From positions 1 to 64,000 of the forward strand of contig JAQYWR010000041.1 in NCBI GenBank assembly GCA_029379225.1: 64,000 nucleotides of DNA, given 5' to 3'. Numbering within the stretch: position 1 is the first letter of the stretch; each line of letters begins with the position of its first letter. The notes beneath the pieces were generated by a model. That model did no database searches, was not told the DNA's origin, and saw only the letters and a program-made list of their open reading frames with translations. This document shows positions 38,133 to 47,344 of this stretch, piece after piece. The translations under genes and the position numbers were made by a program. Source of the stretch: Nostoc sp. S4. Its GTDB lineage: Bacteria > Cyanobacteriota > Cyanobacteriia > Cyanobacteriales > Nostocaceae.

Positions 38133-39116
38133 ATGAACGCTGCTAAAACGAGTGAAAAGTCCGCTATGGATTTAATGAATGACCAGCAGGCAAAGCGCGA
38201 AGCAGACAGAGTGCAAGCTAATAGAGACGAACTCAAAGAGCGTATTGCACAGGCTATCCGTAATGATGGGACGATTGAGCCGCTCAAAGGTTTGCACCTC
38301 AAATGCTCCTCTTCGCCTACGGAATTTTGTCACGGTGTCTCTGTCCCTGCCTTTTGTGCGATCGCTCAGGGCAGCAAAGAAGTCCTTTTGGGCTGCGATC
38401 GCTATCAGTACGACCCGATGCATTATCTACTTGCTACGGTCGAACTGCCGATTGTGAGTCATATTCTGGAAGCCTCTAAGGCGCAACCCTATCTCAGCCT
38501 TCGTCTCGATCTCGACTCCACGCTTGTCGGTTCAGTTATGGTCGAGGCGGGCTATCCCTCGATACAAAGGGGTGCCAATGTCAAAGCGATAGACGTCAGT
38601 CCATTGGATGCGCCTCTGCTGGATGCCGTAGTCCGGCTTGTTAGGCTTCTAGATTCTCCTACTGAAGCTCATGTTCTGGCACCATTAATTAAGCGGGAAA
38701 TCATTTACCGACTTCTGATGGGAGAGCAAGGTAGTCGGCTGCGTCATATTGCAATTCTGGGTGGCTACACTCACCACATCGCTCTTGCCGTGGATAAGCT
38801 GCGTAAAGACTTTGACCAGCCGCTTCGTATTGAAAGCATCGCACGAGAACTGGGAATGAGTGTCTCAGGCTTCCACCATCACTTCAAATCTGTGACTGCA
38901 ATGAGTCCCTTGCAGTTCCAGAAGCAACTGCGGCTCCAAGAGGCTCGCCGTTTGATGCTGACGGAAAACCTTGACGCTAGCAGTGCTGCCTACCGTGTGG
39001 GTTATGATGACGCCTCACACTTCAACCGAGAGTATAAGCGACTCTTTGGTACACCACCAATACGCGATGTGGAGCAGCTGCGAGAAGCTGCTAGGGAGAC
39101 TGTTAGTTTAATATGA
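38133..39116 (+). CDS. AraC-family transcriptional regulator (AraC_N type)
   Basis: A 327-residue regulator. The N-terminal effector/dimerisation domain (about 45-210) is of the AraC_N type (FCHGVSVPAFCAIAQGSKEV, YDPMHYLLATVELPIVSHIL). The C-terminal HTH_18 domain has the two helix-turn-helix motifs (IESIARELGMSVSGFHHHFK, ASSAAYRVGYDDASHFNREY, KRLFGTPP). It is divergent from the cupin/TMEM175/CMD/AKR row, the usual layout for a local activator, so it probably controls that row in response to a small organic inducer. The track start is a TTG; the ATG at 38133 is preferred, and an ATG at 38166 is possible. No strong ribosome-binding site decides. Confidence 0.9.
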   Translation: MNAAKTSEKSAMDLMNDQQAKREADRVQANRDELKERIAQAIRNDGTIEPLKGLHLKCSSSPTEFCHGVSVPAFCAIAQGSKEVLLGCDRYQYDPMHYLLATVELPIVSHILEASKAQPYLSLRLDLDSTLVGSVMVEAGYPSIQRGANVKAIDVSPLDAPLLDAVVRLVRLLDSPTEAHVLAPLIKREIIYRLLMGEQGSRLRHIAILGGYTHHIALAVDKLRKDFDQPLRIESIARELGMSVSGFHHHFKSVTAMSPLQFQKQLRLQEARRLMLTENLDASSAAYRVGYDDASHFNREYKRLFGTPPIRDVEQLREAARETVSLI

Positions 39117-39195
39117 TCTCCTCAAGGTGTCCTAATCTTCCCAGAAATCCTTTTATTCAGTAATTAATCAGACTCTAACGATTAAGAAGTTTGAA

Positions 39196-39885
39196 TTACT
39201 CTTCTACTCTACGCTGACGGCGATGCGGCCTTCTTTCCTGTCGATCTTCACGCAGGCGACGGCCGACTTCGGTAAAGAAATCGCGCCGCAGGTAAGGGTA
39301 ATCGCTAACCCACAACTCCCGACTGGGAATGTATATATCGGAGAATTCTTCGATGCTGCTCAAATCTGAGCGATTTGACATCACTACCATTTCTGCAATT
39401 TGACCGCGAGCGATCGCTTTGTGGGTAGGACGTAGTGGTGCATCAAATTCAATGCTAAATCCTGTGTCATCACCAACTTCTAAATTAATCCGTTTTTCTC
39501 GGTTTTCTACAATTACCAATTCACCTTTGTTATTGACGGTTTCTTGTTTCCCAATCAACCGATCTGTAATCCACCAATCTAAGACTCGACCACGAAAAAA
39601 GCCGCTGTATTTGTAACGTCGGCATTGTATATTCCGCATACTTGCTTGAAACACTGGATACCACAGCCAAAAAAAAGCGCTAATTACTCCCAGCACAAAT
39701 ATTATTGGACCAAACTCCAGTCCGAAAAAGGCTTTGACAAGCAAAATAACGACTAGGGCAACAACAGAAATTAACAGCCGTTGCAAAAAATTTGCAAACT
39801 TTCCCCAGTAGTGCTTGTACTGAAGACCAGTAGCAATTAAAGGGATAATTTGTTCAAATTTCTGGCGAGTCAATGGTACTAACAT
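39196..39885 (-). CDS. conserved cyanobacterial membrane protein
   Basis: A 229-residue protein of unknown function, a type sometimes loosely annotated as a phosphate transporter permease, which the sequence does not support. Two adjacent membrane helices (LLISVVALVVILLVKAFF, IIFVLGVISAFFWLWYPVF) follow a short N-terminus. The remainder is soluble with YKYSGFFRGRVLDWWITDRL and INLEVGDDTGFSIEFDAPLR. The C-terminus is a highly basic Arg/His/Glu-rich tail (RREDRQERRPHRRQ-like). I choose the ATG at 39885 because the conserved-looking N-terminus begins there (MLVPLTRQKFEQIIP); the track ORF extends into dapB's 3' end. It lies 32 bp downstream of dapB on the same strand, so cotranscription is likely. 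Confidence 0.75.
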   Translation of the reverse strand: MLVPLTRQKFEQIIPLIATGLQYKHYWGKFANFLQRLLISVVALVVILLVKAFFGLEFGPIIFVLGVISAFFWLWYPVFQASMRNIQCRRYKYSGFFRGRVLDWWITDRLIGKQETVNNKGELVIVENREKRINLEVGDDTGFSIEFDAPLRPTHKAIARGQIAEMVVMSNRSDLSSIEEFSDIYIPSRELWVSDYPYLRRDFFTEVGRRLREDRQERRPHRRQRRVEE

Positions 39886-39917
39886 GAGTGCTGAGTACTG
39901 AGTGATAAGTAGTGAGT

Positions 39918-40754
39918 TTAAAGTATTTTTTCTAATCCATATATTAACGACTTTAGCGTTAAGACTTTGCGAATGGCTAATAGCACTCCTGACATATAAC
40001 AAGCGCGATCGCTCGTATCATGTCGTAAAGTATAAATCTGCCCTGGTGCGCCAAAAATAACTTCCTGATGAGCTACCAATCCTGGCAAGCGCACGCTATG
40101 AATTCTAATGCCTTCCTCTGCTTGGCTGCCCCTAGCTCCTGCTAATTTTTCAGTTTCTTCCACTAACGCAGAGTTAAAAGTTTTACCTAATTCTCCTAAT
40201 AACTGCGCCGTTTGAATGGCAGTACCACTAGGAGCATCAGCTTTTTGGTTGTGATGCAGTTCAATAATTTCTACGTGGTCAAAATATTGAGAAGCTGTGA
40301 TTGCGGCTTGTTGCAACAGTACCATGCCAATGGAAAAGTTAGGAATAATTAGACAACCAGTACTAGCTTTCTCGGCAAAGTCTGCCAGATCTTGAATTTG
40401 TTCTAGACTTAATCCAGTCGTACCGACTACAGGGCGAATACCGTAGGCGATCGCACTACGAATATTGTCATAAACTGAATCGGGATGGGTAAAGTCTACC
40501 ATCACCCCTGGCGGCCCTTGTCTCTCCCCAGCCACGTAACCCAACATCGGTTCTAATTGATTGGTAATTGGCACTTCCAAGGGTTCGCTTAAACCCGCTA
40601 GTTCTCCAGCATCTTTATCTTGATGTTGCGGGCTGCTATCAATTGCACCCACTAAGTTCAAATCGGGTGCTTGCGCTACGGCCTTAACTACTTCACGACC
40701 CATTTTACCAGCAGCGCCGTTGACAATAACCGGGATAGGAGCTTGATTCGTCAT
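39918..40754 (-). CDS. dapB: 4-hydroxy-tetrahydrodipicolinate reductase
   Basis: DapB reduces the dihydrodipicolinate-pathway intermediate with NAD(P)H in lysine and diaminopimelate synthesis. The 278-residue protein has the Rossmann start [60 protein letters not shown], the active-site region [20 protein letters not shown], and [20 protein letters not shown]. The ATG at 40754 gives the usual cyanobacterial length and start (MTNQAPIPV) and is preceded by CTCCAAAAT; the track extension is not family-like. The membrane protein gene at 39885 follows closely. The promoter should lie in the 470-bp region shared with the divergent psbP gene. Confidence 0.95.
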   Translation of the reverse strand: MTNQAPIPVIVNGAAGKMGREVVKAVAQAPDLNLVGAIDSSPQHQDKDAGELAGLSEPLEVPITNQLEPMLGYVAGERQGPPGVMVDFTHPDSVYDNIRSAIAYGIRPVVGTTGLSLEQIQDLADFAEKASTGCLIIPNFSIGMVLLQQAAITASQYFDHVEIIELHHNQKADAPSGTAIQTAQLLGELGKTFNSALVEETEKLAGARGSQAEEGIRIHSVRLPGLVAHQEVIFGAPGQIYTLRHDTSDRACYMSGVLLAIRKVLTLKSLIYGLEKIL

Positions 40755-41224
40755 ATTTTGGAGAAATACTTTTTGAGTCAACAAGGGCATTGTAAAGACT
40801 TTTGCGATGTAAAAATACCAGTCCCCAGTCCCTAGTTCTTTTTTGATGCATCAGCCGGAAAATTTTTATCGGCACTACTTTGATAAGTAGTTCTTATTAG
40901 AGCTATTAACCTTTTTTTATTAAGTTTGGTTGACTAATTGTAATAAATTTTGTTAAGTTTATTTACATAAGCTGACAAAGCAGCAAAGTAGCTATTTAGT
41001 TTTAGTTTCTTTGGATGTTAGCAAAAAATAGACTTCGGTAACGGTATCTTTCATCTACATTTAGACTTCTCCCATTTACCTCGGCTATCAAGTCGGGGTT
41101 TTTTGTGTTCTTGATTATCCCTCCCCATCTTATGTTTTATCCGAAGCGTACCGCTTGGTGGGAAAATAAAAGCGAGAAATAATGCTTGCCTGGTATTGCC
41201 TCCAGCCCAAAGGAACCAACTCTA
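40755..41224. other. divergent dapB/psbP intergenic region with possible small RNA
   Basis: This 470-bp stretch holds no open frame but ends, on the plus strand, with a good intrinsic terminator (41078-41104), 120 bp before psbP. A TTGACT at 40929 followed 17 bp later by TTAAGT is a possible promoter, though a poor -10. A transcript between them would be a free-standing small RNA or an attenuated psbP leader. I found no match to small RNA families I know (for example, no Yfr1 ACTCCTCAC motif). Confidence 0.45.
41078..41104 (+). terminator. intrinsic terminator without an upstream plus-strand gene
   Basis: ACCTCGGC-TATCAA-GTCGGGGT forms an 8-bp stem with two G-U pairs, followed by a run of T residues (TTTTTT). 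No plus-strand gene ends nearby; the nearest upstream plus-strand gene is the AraC regulator 2 kb away. Confidence 0.75.
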
Positions 41225-41770
41225 ATGTGGAAACGAATTGTATTAATTTTGCTATTGGTGTTGAGCTTCAGCCTGAGTAATTCTGGTGTCGCGGTTGCAG
41301 CCGGACTTAAAAGCTTTGTAGACACCAATGATGGCTATCAGTTTTTATATCCTAATGGCTGGCTGCAAGTTAAAGTTGCCGACGGCCCAGACGTAGTTTT
41401 TCATGATTTAATTGAGGTATCTGAAAATGTTTCTGTAGTAATTAGCCCAGTTCCAGAAAATAAAACCTTGGCACAATTGGGAACTCCTACAGAAGTAGGA
41501 TATAAATTGGGAAAAGCAGCTCTAGCACCTCCTGATTCTGGTCGTTCAGCTGAATTAGTCAATGCCGCGCAGCGAGAAGTAGACGGTAAAACATACTACC
41601 TTTTAGAGTACGAAGTTAAACTCCCCAATCAACAGCAACGACATAACATCACCAGCGTCGCTGTTAGCCGTGGTAAACTTTTTACCTTCAACGCCTCAAT
41701 TACTGAAAAACGTTGGCCAAAAGTAAAACAAACAATTGATGAAGTTGTAAATTCTTTTTCTGTTTATTAG
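41225..41770 (+). CDS. PsbP family protein (CyanoP-like)
   Basis: A 181-residue lumenal protein. CyanoP and relatives assist photosystem II assembly. The N-terminal signal (MWKRIVLILLLVLSFSLSNS, ending VAVAAGL) has no lipobox Cys, unlike the lipid-anchored Synechocystis CyanoP, so cleavage by ordinary signal peptidase and a soluble lumenal form are predicted. The mature part shows the PsbP fold signature FVDTNDGYQFLYPNGWLQVK, DVVFHDLIEVSENVSVVISP and GKTYYLLEYEVKLPNQQQRH. The ATG at 41225 gives a clean signal peptide; the track extension does not. The upstream terminator suggests a leader or separate small RNA. The next gene, maf, follows after pyrimidine-rich repeat DNA. Confidence 0.88.
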   Translation: MWKRIVLILLLVLSFSLSNSGVAVAAGLKSFVDTNDGYQFLYPNGWLQVKVADGPDVVFHDLIEVSENVSVVISPVPENKTLAQLGTPTEVGYKLGKAALAPPDSGRSAELVNAAQREVDGKTYYLLEYEVKLPNQQQRHNITSVAVSRGKLFTFNASITEKRWPKVKQTIDEVVNSFSVY

Positions 41771-41943
41771 TCATTAATCATTAGTCATTGGTCATTAATC
41801 ATTAGGAGTGTTGAGTAGTAGAGACGCGATTAACCCTTGCCTGTACAAGAGTCAGGAGCGAGGAGTTATTCTCCTTGTCCCCTTGTCTCCTCTGCCTCTC
41901 TGCTCCCCTGCCCCTCATCTCCCCATCTCCCTCTCATCTCCTT

Positions 41944-42537
41944 ATGGGCATTCCACCTTTTATATTAGCCTCAGCTTCCCCAGCGCGACGGCGTTTGCTG
42001 CAAACTGTTGGTATTGAACCAATAGTTAAACCGAGTGACTTTGATGAGTCGCAAATCCAATTAAGTGAACCTGCACAATTGGTAAAAACTCTTGCTCAGT
42101 ACAAAGCAGAAACTGTAGCCCCACAGTTTGAATCAGCTTTGATTATGGGTTGTGATTCGGTTTTATTTTTTAATGGTGAGATTCATGGTAAACCAGTGGA
42201 CGCTAGTGAAGCGATCGCTCGTTGGCAGATAATGCAAGGTAACTTTGGTGATTTATACACAGGTCACGCCTTGATTGACCATGACCAAAAGCGAACTTTA
42301 GTCAAGTCTCAAGTTACAAGAGTTTACTTTGCTCCAATGAGTGACAAGGCAATTAAAGCCTATATTGCCACGGGTGAACCCCTCAAGTGTGCTGGTGCCT
42401 TTGCCCTTGAAGGTTTTGGTAGCTTGTTCGTCGAAAAAATCGAAGGTTGTCACAGCAATGTAATTGGACTGAGTTTACCTTTGCTGCGGCAGATGTTAGC
42501 AGAACTGGGATATGATGTTACCGAATTTTGGCAATAG
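41944..42537 (+). CDS. maf: Maf-family nucleoside triphosphate pyrophosphatase
   Basis: Maf proteins hydrolyse non-canonical or surplus nucleoside triphosphates to monophosphates and affect septum formation when overproduced. The 197-residue protein has [20 protein letters not shown] (the nucleotide-binding SxSPRR-type loop), [33 protein letters not shown] and [20 protein letters not shown]. The loop is SASPARR, one residue off the common SxSPRR. The track ORF's first 23 residues come from a pyrimidine-rich repeat (CTCCCCTGCCCCTCATCTCC), so the ATG at 41944 is the real start. Neighbours give no functional clue. Confidence 0.93.
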   Translation: MGIPPFILASASPARRRLLQTVGIEPIVKPSDFDESQIQLSEPAQLVKTLAQYKAETVAPQFESALIMGCDSVLFFNGEIHGKPVDASEAIARWQIMQGNFGDLYTGHALIDHDQKRTLVKSQVTRVYFAPMSDKAIKAYIATGEPLKCAGAFALEGFGSLFVEKIEGCHSNVIGLSLPLLRQMLAELGYDVTEFWQ

Positions 42538-42600
42538 TGATTTATCGTTTGTTCTTTTTCATATCTTGCAATTACCTAATCAGATACGTTATAGGTGCTT

Positions 42601-43695
42601 TTAATTTTTTCCTCCGAGGATAACTTTGACTAAAACTTGCAAGCAACTTGCCATATCCAGGTCTTGAGAGGTATTAACCTGCATAGCAATGGCAACTTTG
42701 TAGTTAGGAAAATACTTAAATATGCTTTGGTAGCCAGGAGTCCAGCCAGAATGTCCATAGGCTTTCCCAAACTCAGTCTCACTGATGGTGACACCAAGCC
42801 CGTAATCAATCTTCTCAGCTGCGTTACGGGGAATCGCCGTTAACAGGTTGTCAACATAAGCTTCCCTCATCGCCCTACCTTCATAGAGCAATTTTGCCCA
42901 GCGAACGATGTCCTTTGGATTAGTGAGCAGACCACCATCAGTCCATTCATTGGCAGGGTGAAAGATTAGTACACCATTTTTCATATTTTTCTCTGGTAGA
43001 CCTAAAGGGTTATCTGGACTGAGATAGCCCGGTGATAGGTGAGGAATATTACGGTGATTAGCTAGTTGTGTAAGATTGAGAGAGAGTGGATTGAGGAAAC
43101 GTTTTTGTAGTTCCTCGTAATATGTGTTGTTACTTACCTGCTCAATCAGCAAACCAATAAGAATATAACCAGTATTGCTGTAAGCAAAGCCTTGACCAGC
43201 TGGGAATAAAGGCTGTTGGTCTAATACGAACTCTAACAACTTTCGGGGTGAAAAGTAAAAGTCAGAATTGGGAGGGTCGGCGCTGAATGCGGCTCGTAGT
43301 GTGGTACTGAAGCGCTTGTTGTGATTATGGTTAGGTAAACCACTGCTATGGTTGAGGAGCATACGCAGTGAAATATTTTCCCCATTTGGAAGACGGCTGA
43401 ACCAATCCTCTTGTGCTAACCATCTCGCAATCGGGATATCCAAGTTTAGCTTGCCCTCTTGTACTAAATCAAGTGCAACAGCAGATGTGAATGTCTTACC
43501 CACACTACCTGAGAGCATTCGCATATCAGATGTCATTGCAATTTGATTTTCTCGATCAGCATACCCAGTTGCAAATTCGATGCATTGTCCGTCAGCAAGT
43601 ATGAAGGCTGCTGTAGCGCCAGGGAAGTTAGTCTGTTGCTGAAGGATATCTAATGACTTTTGGAAGCGTTCGACATCTTCAAAAGCATCTCTCAT
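42601..43695 (-). CDS. serine hydrolase, class C beta-lactamase/DD-peptidase family
   Basis: A 364-residue protein with the active-site elements of penicillin-binding-protein-like serine hydrolases: SxxK as SGSVGKTFTSAVALDL (Ser near 65), YxN as GFAYSNTGYILIGLLIEQVS, and HxG as YGHSGWTPGYQSIFKYFPN. No signal peptide or membrane segment is visible, so it may be cytoplasmic, which is unusual for a peptidoglycan enzyme and suggests an esterase or peptidase role. The ATG at 43695 gives MRDAFEDVERFQK; a short unconserved start is possible. A 79-bp MITE-like element begins 16 bp upstream and must form part of its promoter or leader. Substrate not determinable. Confidence 0.87.
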   Translation of the reverse strand: MRDAFEDVERFQKSLDILQQQTNFPGATAAFILADGQCIEFATGYADRENQIAMTSDMRMLSGSVGKTFTSAVALDLVQEGKLNLDIPIARWLAQEDWFSRLPNGENISLRMLLNHSSGLPNHNHNKRFSTTLRAAFSADPPNSDFYFSPRKLLEFVLDQQPLFPAGQGFAYSNTGYILIGLLIEQVSNNTYYEELQKRFLNPLSLNLTQLANHRNIPHLSPGYLSPDNPLGLPEKNMKNGVLIFHPANEWTDGGLLTNPKDIVRWAKLLYEGRAMREAYVDNLLTAIPRNAAEKIDYGLGVTISETEFGKAYGHSGWTPGYQSIFKYFPNYKVAIAMQVNTSQDLDMASCLQVLVKVILGGKN

Positions 43696-43710
43696 TGCTT
43701 TAACTATCGT

Positions 43711-43789
43711 TAAGGGACTTCCAAAAAATAAATTATCTCAAATTATTTGTGGATTTGTAAGGGATGTTTTTTTGATTGGAAATCCCTAA
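43711..43789. mobile_element. MITE-like element, TAAGGGA..TCCCTAA family, copy 2
   Basis: TAAGGGACTTCCAAAAAATA at the left and TTTGATTGGAAATCCCTAA at the right are imperfect terminal inverted repeats bounding 79 bp. It shares both ends with the 116-bp element at 34360-34475. It lies between the starts/ends of the serine hydrolase and the small protein gene. Confidence 0.65.
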
Positions 43790-43798
43790 GTTTAATGA

Positions 43799-44011
43799 CT
43801 AATGACTAAATTGCCTAATATTTAGTATTGCTTCCCCACAATCTGGAATCCAAGCCAGCCATTCATCTTGAGAAACTGCTTCGTCAAAACTCCAAGGGTT
43901 GGGAAGTTCTAAAAGCTTCACCCAACCAGAAACTCTTGAGTGCCCCAAACCTTCGAGACTTCGCCTTCTTGCTTGGACAGCAAAATCTGGTCTATTGAAA
44001 TCTAGTTTCAC
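43799..44011 (-). CDS. small conserved cyanobacterial protein
   Basis: A 70-residue soluble protein that resembles a small cyanobacterial family of unknown function I recall by its WVKLLELPNPWSFDEA core and EWLAWIPDCGEAILNI end. Related proteins seem to have a few more residues (LLLC-like) between these parts, so a short in-frame deletion may have occurred here. The start is a GTG at 44011; no ribosome-binding site is obvious, though the sequence GAAGATGTGAAA lies at the start. It sits alone between the serine hydrolase and pcyA, in the leftward direction, just upstream of a MITE-like element. Confidence 0.6.
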   Translation of the reverse strand: MKLDFNRPDFAVQARRRSLEGLGHSRVSGWVKLLELPNPWSFDEAVSQDEWLAWIPDCGEAILNIRQFSH

Positions 44012-44209
44012 ATCTTCGTCTTAGCCTTAATCGATGGGCTGATAGAAAAAATTTATGTGACCTAGACTACAAAATAGATAATACTTGTGAAAAGTAACTG
44101 TCTTATAACTTTACGTTCGCTGGTGTAAGTGTTTGCTTAATATTGCAAGCTATAACTGTGAGGCGCGGCAGGTTGTAGACTGGCTACTAGATCGCATTCC
44201 CAACTAGAT

Positions 44210-44959
44210 ATGTCATTTACTTCTATACCCTCGCTGCGTGAACAACAACATCCCCTAATTCGTCAGCTAGCTGATTGTATTGAGGCAGCTTGGCATCAGC
44301 ACCTGGATCTATCGCCCTACCATTTGCCTGCTGAGTTGGGGTATGTGGAAGGTAGACTAGAAGGGGAAAAACTGACGATTGAAAACCGTTGCTATCAAAC
44401 GCCTCAGTTCCGAAAAATGCACTTGGAACTTGCAAAAATCGGAAATATGCTCGATATTTTGCATTGTGTGATGTTTCCCCGTCCAGAATACAACCTGCCG
44501 ATGTTTGGTTGTGATTTAGTGGGTGGTAGAGGTCAAATTAGCGCGGCGATCGCAGACCTTTCTCCCGTACATGTAGAAGGTACTTTACCAGAATCTTATA
44601 CTGCTGCGCTCACACAGTTAACAGTGCTTAACTTTTCCCAACCGCGCGAATTACCTGAATGGGGAAATATTTTTTCAGATTTTTGTATCTTTGTGCGCCC
44701 CACTTCCCCACAAGAAGAAACAATGTTTCTGTCTCGCGTGCGAGAATTTTTAGAAATTCATTGTACCCAAGCGATCGCCTCTAGTCCAGTTTCACTCGAA
44801 CAAGTTACACAAAATCTTGCCGGACAACACAACTACTGCACCAAACAGCAGCAAAATGACAAAACCCGCCGCGTACTAGAAAAAGCTTTTGGCCCAGCTT
44901 GGGCAGAACATTACATGACTACAGTTCTATTCGACCTTCCACAGGAGATTGCTAAATAG
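44210..44959 (+). CDS. pcyA: phycocyanobilin:ferredoxin oxidoreductase
   Basis: PcyA reduces biliverdin IX-alpha by four electrons from ferredoxin to phycocyanobilin, the chromophore of phycocyanin, allophycocyanin and cyanobacterial phytochromes. The 249-residue protein has the usual length and family segments: [19 protein letters not shown] (with the catalytic Glu/His region), [19 protein letters not shown] (with the active-site Asp in FGCDLV), and [20 protein letters not shown] with the C-terminal [13 protein letters not shown]. All expected catalytic residues appear present by eye. The ATG at 44210 gives the standard N-terminus. It is a single-gene unit; the 3' flank is G-rich repeat DNA. 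Confidence 0.97.
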   Translation: MSFTSIPSLREQQHPLIRQLADCIEAAWHQHLDLSPYHLPAELGYVEGRLEGEKLTIENRCYQTPQFRKMHLELAKIGNMLDILHCVMFPRPEYNLPMFGCDLVGGRGQISAAIADLSPVHVEGTLPESYTAALTQLTVLNFSQPRELPEWGNIFSDFCIFVRPTSPQEETMFLSRVREFLEIHCTQAIASSPVSLEQVTQNLAGQHNYCTKQQQNDKTRRVLEKAFGPAWAEHYMTTVLFDLPQEIAK

Positions 44960-45895
44960 GCACAGGAGATGGGGGGTAGGGGAGCAGAGGAAAGGGGAAA
45001 TAGAGGTAATTTTCATTTTCCCCCCTGTCCCTCTGCCTACTTAACTATGCCCCATGTCAATGCCCTGATTCCCCATCTGTAGGCTCTGTTACGTTTTCTG
45101 GCAACTGATAAATGTAGAATTCATTCAACGAGAGTTTGATGGAGTCCCAAAATAGCAGCAGGGAGAGTACTAACACCAATTAGCTTTAACTACGTTACAG
45201 ATGATGACGCAAAGAATAATGTGTAGCAAAATTTTTGATAATTGGTATCAAGTATTTGAAACAAATGATTTTTGATCTTGTTTTTTAATTTTGTGAATAA
45301 CTGTAGTCCCACTAATTATGCTGTGGTAACTCAAACAGTTATTAGCAATCAAAATTTAAGTTGGTGATTTGAAACAATTAATTAGCTATCAGAAAATGTA
45401 AGAATTAGAATTCGGAATTAATAGGCTTGGATGACCGAACTTGATAAGCATAAAATCAAGCAGGTAGACAACCATTGATTTTTCAACTCTTCTAACTCCT
45501 GAATTCTTAATATTTACTGATTAGTTAATGTTAATAACTTTATCCTTGCGGTATGTGAATGTAGCAGTACAGTACCGCATCATAGTAGTTTTGAATTTTC
45601 AATACAGAGGCGATATTTCGCGTCTCTATATCTGAATTCATACTGCGATTAGCGCCTAAAAGAGTGGTGGATTTCAATGCTCCACTATAAAGATTGCTGA
45701 ATTCAGAATTCTGAATTCTTTTTCAAATAGCCAGCTACAAGAGGGCATGATTTTGCAAGGCTTTAGTGTGAGTGTTGAGTGTGGATCGGGCAATGGATTT
45801 TAAGCCATATCGTTGTTTGTCCTAAGCGGCTGGCTATTGATTAAAAACCCATTTTTACTTACATCAGCACAATTCAGATAAACGGGCAACATACT
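44960..45895. other. 936-bp region upstream of devBCA
   Basis: No gene is supportable here. The first 100 bp are G-rich/C-rich heptad-type repeats (GGGGTAGGGGAGCAGAGG, CCCCCTGTCCCTCTGCC). The rest is AT-rich and should contain the devB promoter. A sequence GTA-N9-TAC (45552-45566) resembles an NtcA box but has the wrong spacing. A 113-bp stretch with perfect 10-bp terminal inverted repeats lies at 45726-45838, close to devB. Confidence 0.5.
45726..45838. repeat. 10-bp inverted repeats bounding 113 bp before devB
   Basis: AATAGCCAGC (45726-45735) and GCTGGCTATT (45829-45838) are perfect inverted repeats. The interior has no coding capacity. It ends 57 bp before the devB ATG and may be a MITE remnant or a leader structure. 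Confidence 0.5.
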
Positions 45896-47320
45896 ATGTC
45901 AAGGGTGACTGAGAAGCCAAAGCCAACTGAGCAGACGTTTAATCCCGAACAACCCAAGATTTGGTGGGGTATCGCTATAGCAGTCCCAATAGTAATTGCT
46001 GCTGGAGTATTAGGTACAGCTAAAATCGAGCAGCTAAAAAAACTAACAGTATCCGCACCCGTAATGCCATCTAGCAATATCGTTAGTGCTGTGGGACGTT
46101 TGGAACCGCGAGGCGAAGTTATTAAATTGTCTGCGCCCTCCTCAGGATTAGCACCATCGTCACGAATTCAACGGCTTCTAGTCAGAGAGGGTGAAAAGGT
46201 CAAACAAGGTCAAATTGTGGCAATTTTGGACAACCGCGATACCCAAATAGCCGCACTAGAAGAAGCAAAAGCCAAAGTCCAAGAATCCCGTGCAAATTTA
46301 GCGCAAGTCAGAGCTGGATCTCCCAGAGATATTCAAGCTCAGAGATCCGTTGTTGCTCGTCTACAAGCGCAGTTAGTTGGGGAAAAGGATGCTCAACAAG
46401 CAACGATCGCTCGGATTGCAGCTCAGTTAAGTGGTGACAAAATTGTTCAACAAGCAACAGTCAATCGCTTAGAAGCTGAACTCAGCGGACAAACAGAGGC
46501 TCTTAGAGCAACCTTGGCGCGTATCAAAGCCGAACAGCGCAATGCTCAAGTCGATGCTGGACGCTATGATTTTTTATACCGAGAAGGTGCGATTTCGCAG
46601 CAAGAACGTGATAGAAGACGCCTGAATGCGATTACAGCTAATCAGCAGGTTGCTGAAAGTCAAGCTACCTTGAAGCAGACATTGGCAACTCTACGACAGC
46701 AGCTTGCCGAGGCTAGAGCTAATCAAGTACAAAATTCAGCAACTTTGCAACAGCAGTTAATTGAAGCTAAAGTTAACCGTGACAAAACTGTAGCAACTTT
46801 GCAAAGACAAATCGATGAAGAAAAAGCTAAACTCAGCAGACTTTTGGATGTTAGTCCTACTGATGTACAAGTAGCACTAGCCCAAGTGAGTAATGCGATC
46901 GCTAATGTCAGAAAAGCCGAAGCAGAACTGAAATTGAGCTACGTTCAAGCACCAATTGCTGGAGAAATTTTAAAGATTTACGCTAAGTCAGGTGAAGCTA
47001 TAGGTACAAATGGCATTGCTGAACTTGGACAAACTAATCAAATGTTTGTAGTTGCGGAAGTTCCTGAAGATAGTATTAGCAAAGTGCGTCTCGGTCAAAA
47101 CGCCACTATCACCAGCGATAACGGAGCATTTAGTGACGAATTCAAAGGAACTGTCGCTGAAATTGGCAGAAAAATTGGCAAAAAAGACGTACTCAATACA
47201 GATCCAGCAGCAGATGTGGATGCCAGAGTCATAGAAGTGAAAATTGCTCTGTCTCCGGAAGATAGTCTGAAAGTTTCTGGTTTGACTAATGCAAAAGTTC
47301 TTGTAGAAATTAATAAATAA
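45896..47320 (+). CDS. devB: DevB-type membrane fusion protein
   Basis: The adaptor of a DevBCA-type exporter, 474 residues. A single membrane segment (IAIAVPIVIAAGVLGTAKI, about 20-40) is followed by lipoyl-like RLEPRGEVIKLSAPSS and RLLVREGEKVKQGQIVAILD. A very long, repeat-rich coiled coil (about 120-340; ATLKQTLATLRQQLAEARAN) comes next, then the second lipoyl half LSYVQAPIAGEILKIYAKSG and a barrel end. In Anabaena the DevBCA complex exports heterocyst glycolipids with TolC, and the genome has several paralogous sets, so this set may export glycolipid or another envelope lipid. DevC follows 24 bp later and DevA 82 bp after that, forming one operon. The symbol denotes family, not proven orthology. 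Confidence 0.85.
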   Translation: MSRVTEKPKPTEQTFNPEQPKIWWGIAIAVPIVIAAGVLGTAKIEQLKKLTVSAPVMPSSNIVSAVGRLEPRGEVIKLSAPSSGLAPSSRIQRLLVREGEKVKQGQIVAILDNRDTQIAALEEAKAKVQESRANLAQVRAGSPRDIQAQRSVVARLQAQLVGEKDAQQATIARIAAQLSGDKIVQQATVNRLEAELSGQTEALRATLARIKAEQRNAQVDAGRYDFLYREGAISQQERDRRRLNAITANQQVAESQATLKQTLATLRQQLAEARANQVQNSATLQQQLIEAKVNRDKTVATLQRQIDEEKAKLSRLLDVSPTDVQVALAQVSNAIANVRKAEAELKLSYVQAPIAGEILKIYAKSGEAIGTNGIAELGQTNQMFVVAEVPEDSISKVRLGQNATITSDNGAFSDEFKGTVAEIGRKIGKKDVLNTDPAADVDARVIEVKIALSPEDSLKVSGLTNAKVLVEINK

Positions 47321-47344
47321 ATTTTTCCAGATTAATCCTTAATA

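Noticed and set aside
39918-40754. Lysine riboswitch upstream of dapB
   Set aside because: No conserved lysine-riboswitch motifs were found in the upstream region.
45552-45566. NtcA-like GTA-N9-TAC upstream of devB
   Set aside because: The spacing is 9 rather than 8 and no TAN3T lies at the right distance, so it does not fit the known box.
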